NCBI GenBank assembly: GCA_964017065.1 | Contig: OZ024786.1 | Coordinates: 13,073,469 to 13,137,468, forward strand | From: Haliclona indistincta | Taxonomy: Eukaryota > Porifera > Demospongiae > Haplosclerida > Chalinidae | Direction of reading: 5' to 3' | DNA: 64,000 nucleotides | Part shown: positions 57,480 through 64,000 of the stretch, piece after piece | Layout: the number at the start of each line of letters is the position of its first letter | Position numbering within the stretch: position 1 is the stretch's first letter | Translations under genes and position numbers: made by a program | Notes under the pieces: generated by a model | Told to the model about the DNA's origin: nothing | What the model saw: only the letters and a program-made list of their open reading frames with translations | The model's database searches: none

Positions 57480-58419
57480 GATTTTTCTATAAACAGATTT
57501 TGCCTCAAGATCAAGTATTGTTCGTGGAATGTATCAGAGCAACAGTGGGTTATCTTATACATTACACGACAAGTAATTAGTCAGGTGTGCACTATATAGA
57601 ATGTATGAATATGATTTTGATTTAATAAGTGCATCTATGATCAATAAGAAAGGAAATTTTCATGATTTTAATGCAGTTTGATGTTAATCTTTCAAAACTG
57701 TATCGAAAAATAGGTGCGTCAAAAATAATTCCATCACAAAACTACCATCTAATTCTCTCTCAAACTCCTAGCTCCCACCGTTGATGCTTCACACTACTAA
57801 GAGTAATAAAATTAATCATCTATCTACTAGCTCATCCTCATCTACTACAGTGTAGCTTACAAGAAAGTCATTGTTCGAGTTGTACAGCTGTGCATAAATG
57901 TATGCTGTACTAGGGCTGTGTAATTCTCACACAAATTACTATAGCGATGGCTGTTTTCTAATATTCCACAGTTATAATCTCCTTGAAAGGCTTTTTGTTG
58001 TAATAATTATTAATGGTTTAATGTTTATTTAAATATCATTGCAGTAGCAGACTCCAGAATGTTAATACTGACTATACACATCGGTTGTGTAAATAGTAAA
58101 CCACAGCTATAGCTTAGTGTCACTATGTCAACTATTGTGACTTGCTCAGCTGATCTATAGTAAAGCCTTACCTTGTATCCGATTAGGAATAATGATTTTA
58201 TGTATTAGGCTATCCCTCAGTGGGCGGATCTACAATGCACTGATCTGTCTGACACAAACATTTCTTATTGTTTACTGAAAAATAAGCGTAGAACCAAGCA
58301 ACAGCAGATGCTGCCATTTCTCAAAAACGAGAAATGGTACCATATGAGCCGTAGTTCATTCTACGAAGCTGCAGCATCTGAGCTGTATTTCATCGCAACG
58401 GAACTGTATTTTATTTTAC
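57480..58419. other. Upstream spacer of A10
   Basis: AT-rich sequence with a TATA-like TTATATAG region upstream of A10. No gene or repeat recognised. Confidence 0.4.
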
Positions 58420-59276
58420 AGCTCCATACAGGATGTCACGTTGTGATTACATTATGCTTTTTCGCTTGCATGTCTACCTATACTTTGCTTCAATTCCAGA
58501 TCACTCAACTTTCATTTTGATTAGTTTTAGTGGTTATAGAATCAGTATGGTGTCCACCTGACTTTGGGTGGATTCTTCTGGAGTACAGGAAATCGGAGCA
58601 GTGAGGTGTGACATGACCAACTGCTCTTCTTTACAAGAGAGTAATGTCACATGAGTACACAAAACTATAGGACAGCAAATAGGCTCATTAATCTTTTGTA
58701 CCTTTTACACGTATGCAAGTGTGGGACCACATATACATTGTATGTGTACTTGCATGGTGAGATATTGAGCTATGACATAAAAATCAGTTGTAGGTTTTGA
58801 GAAACCTGTGTAATGCACTTGCTTATACACATTGTTGAAACGAACTTTTAACAAGCACATTGCACAAACATCTGTTATGGTTTTTGTTAGAATGTGTGAA
58901 TACTGAACTCACATGATTAATAATTGAAACAAAGAACCAGTGTTGTGTACAATACAACACAGAATCCGGTACATGCATACAATGTTAGATGAATCACTAA
59001 ACTATTAAATCTAAAACTTTGTCTCACTCCTACGTGCAATTAAACTTACAACACCTCAACTACTATACAGTATACAGTGAATATGAGTACATACTAAAGT
59101 ATTTCAGTTCGGAATCTGAAAGATGTCTTTCTTTTCATCATCAACGTTGACCGATTCAAGAGCTAAGTCCTGTTCTTCAGGTTCAGGATGCAAGTGTTGG
59201 TAGAGAGCACGAGGAAGAAGTTTCTCTTGTCGTGTCTTTGACAGACAGCGATACACCAGCAGCAGTACTATGACTA
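58420..59276. repeat. Segmental duplication, second copy (truncated)
   Basis: Copy of 55800-56640. It breaks off abruptly at 59276 in the middle of the coding end of an array gene. Confidence 0.7.
59104..59276 (-). pseudogene. Relic of an array member (C-terminus only)
   Basis: It encodes the end of the last membrane segment, CLSKTRQEKLLPRALYQHLH and a tail like that of A10, extended by FQIPN before TGA (59104-59106). The rest of the gene is absent; unrelated sequence begins at 59277. It arose with the duplication of the A10 3' region. Confidence 0.75.
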
Positions 59277-60243
59277 TCAAAAAACACGACTGTTTACTGT
59301 CTTACCGCTCGAAAATCGCTACAAAATGACTCTCTACCGCTCGGTTTTGTGATTCATATTCTTCGAATGATGCCTAGAAAGCCGGACGAGTCTTCTTTCG
59401 AGTGCTATGAGCATTGTTTCTAATAGCTGCACCGCATGCAGATACTAGAACATTGCGGTAACTGGGTGTGGCTATCTACGTGACCTAGTACCTACCTAGT
59501 GCCTGGAGGGAACTGATCGAGCGCTAGCAGAGTGTGTTTGAAATGTTATGAAGAACCAGGAACCCTTCGCAGAAGGCTGTAGAAGCTATTGAAGCTGAGA
59601 AATTCCTACAGTGAGTATTGATTATAATCTCAGATTCATGAAATTGTCAATGTTGTGCATCTTTAATAGAACACACTGGCGTTTACGACTTTACACAACT
59701 TAATTCTAAGCTCAGAGTAAAGCTGGATGTCTGATCTCTACCTTGAACAAGCTGCAATAGTCTGCATTTTGCAATTATTAGCAACATCGCCGATTAGAAC
59801 GTTCCGGTGTGTGGGTGTGCCACAATTGTGAGACTAAGCGATCGAACAGGCTCAATCAATTTCAGCACATTTGCATAGCGCACAGGGTATGTGTTCCATT
59901 GAACTCTTGTTTTGTTTATTTCTGTTTCTCCCTCGTAATATATTCTTGAAAAACCAGCTTGATTTACAGTAACCGAAAACGCTAATCCATCATTAGAAAC
60001 TGAACACCAGTTGCGTAATCAATGGATTGTGCACGATTCGTGCAATCCGTGAATTCCTCGCATATGGATCCATGCTTTTAGCATTGCAATCCACGATTTT
60101 TCCCAATCCATGGATTGTCTGTATAACCAAAGTACACTAAACAGAGCTTATAAAGATATGTAAATTTAGCTGAATCGCTATCACTCTCGAGTTTTAACAC
60201 CTCTACTATACTATACATGCATGCTCATAATGAGTGCAGTACT
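59277..60243. other. Spacer before A11
   Basis: Sequence of unknown origin (59277-59960), relatively CpG-rich for the window, followed by the segment shared with the 3' flank of A9 (59970-60240). No gene supported. Confidence 0.4.
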
Positions 60244-61317
60244 TCAGTTGATAAATCTATATTCTTTCTTTTCCATGTTGCCGTTGATGCTGGATTCAAG
60301 TTGCTGTGTGTCCAGTTCATATACCTGTTCATCAGGTTCAGGATGCAAGTGTTGGTAGAGAGCGTATGGAAGAAGTTTCTCTTGTCGTGTCTTTGACAGA
60401 CAGCGATACACCAGCAGTAGTACTATGACAGTGATGACCACTGTCAGCACAAAAAGTTTCAGGACTATTGTTGCTAGTGGTGCATTTGCTCCAGAACAAA
60501 TAAGCAGTATTGAAGGTATTGAATTGTTAGTCAGCAAGTACATGCCAAGGGCAGCCAAAGGAAGAAATGCAATGAAGTTCGAAGCAACACAACTGGTATT
60601 AACACTGCAATTTCCACAACACTGAATGTTCATTGTGTAGTACAGAATGAACATGTACATGAGAACAAACAAGACCCATATCACCAATACCGCATAAATT
60701 TGTCTCGAATTGCATAAGTCGTTTTGAGGCCGGCCATGGTTTATAGCAGAGAAGACTGAATTATATAGGACGGTATACAGTGCGTTAAAATCCACCAGCA
60801 ATGTCAAAGATTCAGCAACAAGAATCCACTCTGGTACCAACTGGAGTTTGGCTTCTGTGGTTTGATGTTCCTTGGCTAGATTAGACTGGTAGTACTTGGA
60901 TATGAAGAACGGAATAAACCGATAAATCATTATTGCTGTGCCTAGCAAAACAGCTTGTACTACTGGAAATGGAAGGTCTATGCCCACATAGTACAACAAT
61001 CCAGCAACCAAGTATGCTATATCGACTAACCAGATCACTTTTAAGCATTTACAATCTTTTCTCACATTTCGAATCAGCATGTAAGTGATTGTGATATTCA
61101 GATAGACAACTCCAATTATGACGAAGAGAGTGATGTTAGCAATGTTATTTAGTGGTACTTCTGGGTGAAGAATAATTGCCGGTATCAATGAGTAGCCAAC
61201 ACTGCACAGAAGGGCTATCAGCTTGATGTAGCTGCTCTTGAATGTCTGTGGCTGAATCTTGAGTACCTGCAGTAATCACAATAGAGGAAACTACTACATG
61301 TACTAAAAGCTAACCAT
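60244..61317 (-). CDS. Array member A11: intact 341-aa multi-pass membrane protein
   Basis: ATG (61315-61317) then intron (donor GTTAGC, acceptor TACTGCAG), exon 2 61266-60244, open throughout. It keeps VLKIQPQTFKSSYIKL, DCKCLKVIWLVDIAYL, LAKEHQTTEAKLQLVPEW, CGNCSVNTSC, TRQEKLLPYALYQHLHPEP and the extended tail YELDTQQLESSINGN that only A9 shares. Upstream, TATTTAAGACAGAGCAA resembles the TATA-like element of the other members. A11 and the following giant gene form the second copy of the A9/giant-gene module. Confidence 0.85.
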
Positions 61318-62125
61318 GATTCAAAAGTCAGAGCATGTTTTTCACAACTAACTGTTTCTAGTTTGCTCTGTCTTAAATACAGCCACTTGTTGTCATTCAA
61401 TAAATATGGTTAGGAAGCACCATACAGGATACAGGAAGTATGAATATCATTACTATTTGAACTTTAAGCCCATAATTACCATCATAATTACCTAAGTGTT
61501 TCCTATAGCATTTCAGATGAACGTAGTTTGAGTGATTGTCTGTTTTGTGGTTAATCATTACCTGCAACACACATGAGTACTATAGTACAGAAATGACGTG
61601 GTTGTTTTCAGTGAAGCCATAGGAGATGACTGGGTGCCAATAGCTCTTGCGTGGACACCCTAGCATCTCTATACTTTTTTGGCTATATGTAACCAGGGAT
61701 GCATGGTCAGGAGGCCACAGTCCGCATATTACAAAGAATGTTCAACGAGGAATGCTGCCTCTGTCATGGGTTCCCTTGGCTCTGCTCCTCACCTTATGTT
61801 AGCTAGATAGTTTTGTATCACATTCAATTCTGTATTATAGCTTAATTTTCAACTGCTTCACATGTCCTATTTTGCTCAACTCCCATTAATAAATGATTTT
61901 TTGTCAATAAAAAAAACCATTCGATCGTGTTACCATTCTATGTTACCTCCTCGTTGCTTTCATTGTGGACCAGTGACACCTTTCTTCATTGCTAATCTAT
62001 CATCCCTATATCCTTTCGTAAAATTTTTCTTTTTACAAGTCATTTTTTAAATCTGCACTATAATTATGCTTAAACAGAAATACACTATCAGTGTATGCAT
62101 GTAAGTCAGTTGTATGTGATATGCA
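61318..62125. other. Spacer A11 to the second giant gene
   Basis: Its ends match the spacer between A9 and the 1176-aa gene (GAATATCATTACTATTTGAAC and TTTTCAGTGAAGCCATAGGAG). It lacks the fold-back element and the solo LTR found there, and has about 250 bp of its own (61680-61930). A degenerate fold-back arm (ATCGTGTTACCATTC ... GTGGACCAGTG) is at 61925-61980. Confidence 0.5.
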
Positions 62126-63999
62126 CTAGTTGATCAGAGACTCTCTCCTCATGTACACTTCAGAAGAAGTAGGCTCAACCAGTTGCTCAGCACTTTCTTC
62201 ATTATCTAACAGACCCTCTGACTCTTTCTTAGTGTCACACCAATTAGAAAAGTAGTGACGGATACGAAGGAAAATATGAAAAAGAAAAATTCCAGAAAAT
62301 GTGAAAAGAGCAGCACTCACACTGATGACAGTGACCACTTGTTCATTATTATTGTCGTTCTGGTATACTGCAGCAAGAGCCGAGAGTAGACCAAGATTAA
62401 GAAAAGATGAACATTCTAAAATGTTCAGGTATTTGTTCTGATAGACTCCTTCGAAAGTGACCAGAGTGATAGAAGCACAGTGGTACTAGCTGTTATGAAG
62501 ATAAGAGTACCGAATGTGTCCAAGTGAAGAGATACTAGTGTGAATGACATACGAACCAGGAGAAATAGACAAGTCAAAAACCGACAGTTGTCCTTGTAAG
62601 GTCCATGGTAGGCATCAACAAAAGGCTTGAACTTGATCCACTGTCTACGAAAAAGCATTATTTTAGTGAGATATTTCTCAATCACAGCATCAAACAATAG
62701 AGCAAGTGTGTAGGGAACAGCAAGAAGAAGAAACAACACAGCTGCTGCCATTAGTATGTAGTGTTCTTTAGAGAAATAAGCAACATTACCGTCAACATAC
62801 CACACAACACTAGTTTCATGTTTGCAAGACAGTGTAACCCATGTGAGAGCAGGAGCAAATGTTCGAAAGATCTTCGTAAATGAGAGTAAGATGAGAGTAG
62901 CAAGTACCTGCACTACATTGCCTCCAATCTTTCTGGACAGCCATGTGGAGTAGCGACACAGGACTATGATGGTGGCTATAATGAACCATATGTAGAGAGG
63001 GAACACAAACTGCAGCCACACCTTGGCATAGGCTGTCATACCATGGTAGAAGCATGTTTCAATGCCGAGGTCAAGATTGAGCCAAGCAACGAACTGACTC
63101 AGTACTGGAATAGGACCATTAGGAAAGAAGATACCAGTGCTCTCACTTATCTTGACAATACTGGCATAGAATATGAGCCCATTGATGGTACCAATGGAGA
63201 CTGTCAAGTTCAAAACCATCAAAAGAGCTACCAAACCAAACCCAGCAGCAGCAAAGGGAATGATCAGACCAAGATACGAGAATTGAGGACAATGAATACA
63301 GTTGTTAGTTCCCAGAGCAAGGCTGAGATTCTCCTGACACCTTCCACACAATATACCTGTCCTGTTGGGAGCACACTGGAGATCTGGATCAGTGAGAGAG
63401 AAGCTGACCTGTGCTGTGCTGCAGTAGTCGAATGGACATGGAGTTTGCACAACTACACAATCACTGATATTACCAATCCAGAGACTTCCTTTTCGAGTTA
63501 TCACTTTTCTCTTAGCATTACATGTGATAGTATTCATAGTTTTTAAGAACTTTGTACAATCACAAGACCTGGTATTATTTGAAATTTCGAAACCGAATGG
63601 ACAGCTATAAAATGACAGTGTTAGTAACTTGAATGTTTCTTTATCGAAAACCTTTATTTTATATGATGTATGACTTGGCACAAATGCAAACGTTGTGCAT
63701 CTCATAGCATTAGATTTGAACAGCTCTGGTTCAGCTGTATGAGTTTGTTGTATTTCAACGCTTGCTGGAACAACTCCATTTAGTTGTCCTACAGTGACTA
63801 CAGAGATATTGATCTCTTCTCCTGGATAGGCTGTCATTGATAGCTGTGTCTGAGAGCAGTTTATTGAGTTGTTGTCATCACAGAAGCAGACATCAGTAGG
63901 TTCTGATGATATTACTGAGGGACCAGTCTGTGCTGAATAGTTAAATGTCATCGAAAATAATTTAATAGCCGAGGTTGTTGAATCGAAAAAGAAGCTACA
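62126..63999 (-). pseudogene. Second giant beta-helix/TM gene, partial, one frameshift
   Basis: A close paralogue of the 49153-52683 gene covering its C-terminal half: the end of the beta-helix region (FDSTTSAIKLFSM), the Cys-rich module (CPFDYC, GILCGRCQ, CIHCP), all membrane segments and the tail ESAEQLVEPTSSEVYMRR. The reading frame is open to the window edge. Near 62464 one base is missing relative to the first copy (CCAGAGTG against CCAGTAGTG), shifting the frame inside the membrane domain and ending the protein early. The last roughly 70 codons remain intact in the old frame. A young pseudogene or a sequence error. Confidence 0.75.
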
Positions 64000-64000
64000 A

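Overview
This is animal nuclear DNA. It has spliced genes with GT-AG introns, simple-sequence and minisatellite tracts, many classes of eukaryotic transposon, and a 200-N assembly gap at 18501-18700. The gene content best fits a sponge, probably a demosponge: a secreted fibrinogen-related protein of a style I associate with sponges, a very large beta-helix plus multi-pass membrane protein, and local gene families of a lineage-specific kind. The organism is inferred from gene style, not proven.

Layout. Positions 1-9400 are mostly mobile DNA. A PIF/Harbinger element (498-6663, TAA target duplication) has decayed transposase and Myb/SANT-like genes. It was split by a CR1/L2-like retrotransposon, which was itself split by a long-TIR MITE and by a short solo-LTR-like insert. 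Next come nested TTAA-flanked (piggyBac-like) elements and a 1.1-kb fold-back repeat that recurs at 47.4 kb. Positions 9900-17600 hold two copies of the first two coding exons of a Rab11-type GTPase on the minus strand. One copy is canonical; the other has lost its P-loop. A 58-bp minisatellite, (GA)n, (CA)n and a tRNA-derived SINE surround them. A small two-exon secreted-protein gene lies at 17977-18457. A tandem 1.5-1.8-kb duplication follows (18701-21985), one copy of which carries a hAT-like MITE. An intronless amidohydrolase gene with a TATA box sits at 22208-24019.

From 25.4 kb to the end the window is dominated by a minus-strand tandem array of one multi-pass membrane family that I do not recognise: 11 full-length or nearly full-length loci (A1-A11) plus two truncated relics. 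All share one unusual architecture. Exon 1 ends exactly at the start codon (ATG then the intron), and one further exon encodes the whole protein of about 300-350 residues with 7-8 membrane segments, a near-invariant KEHQTTEAKLQLVPEW loop and a conserved C-tail. Some members are intact, others have a frameshift or early stop: birth-and-death evolution, with blocks of near-identity that suggest gene conversion. Two plus-strand genes interrupt the array, a POT/SLC15-like transporter (28977-30542) and the fibrinogen-related protein (34898-35899). Towards the right end a two-gene module (array member plus giant beta-helix/TM gene) is present twice (A9 with 49153-52683, A11 with 62126-64000); the second giant gene runs off the window and has a frameshift.

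The membrane array and the giant beta-helix/TM genes both look like surface proteins. Their shared duplication is the strongest hint of a functional link, but no function can be assigned from sequence alone.
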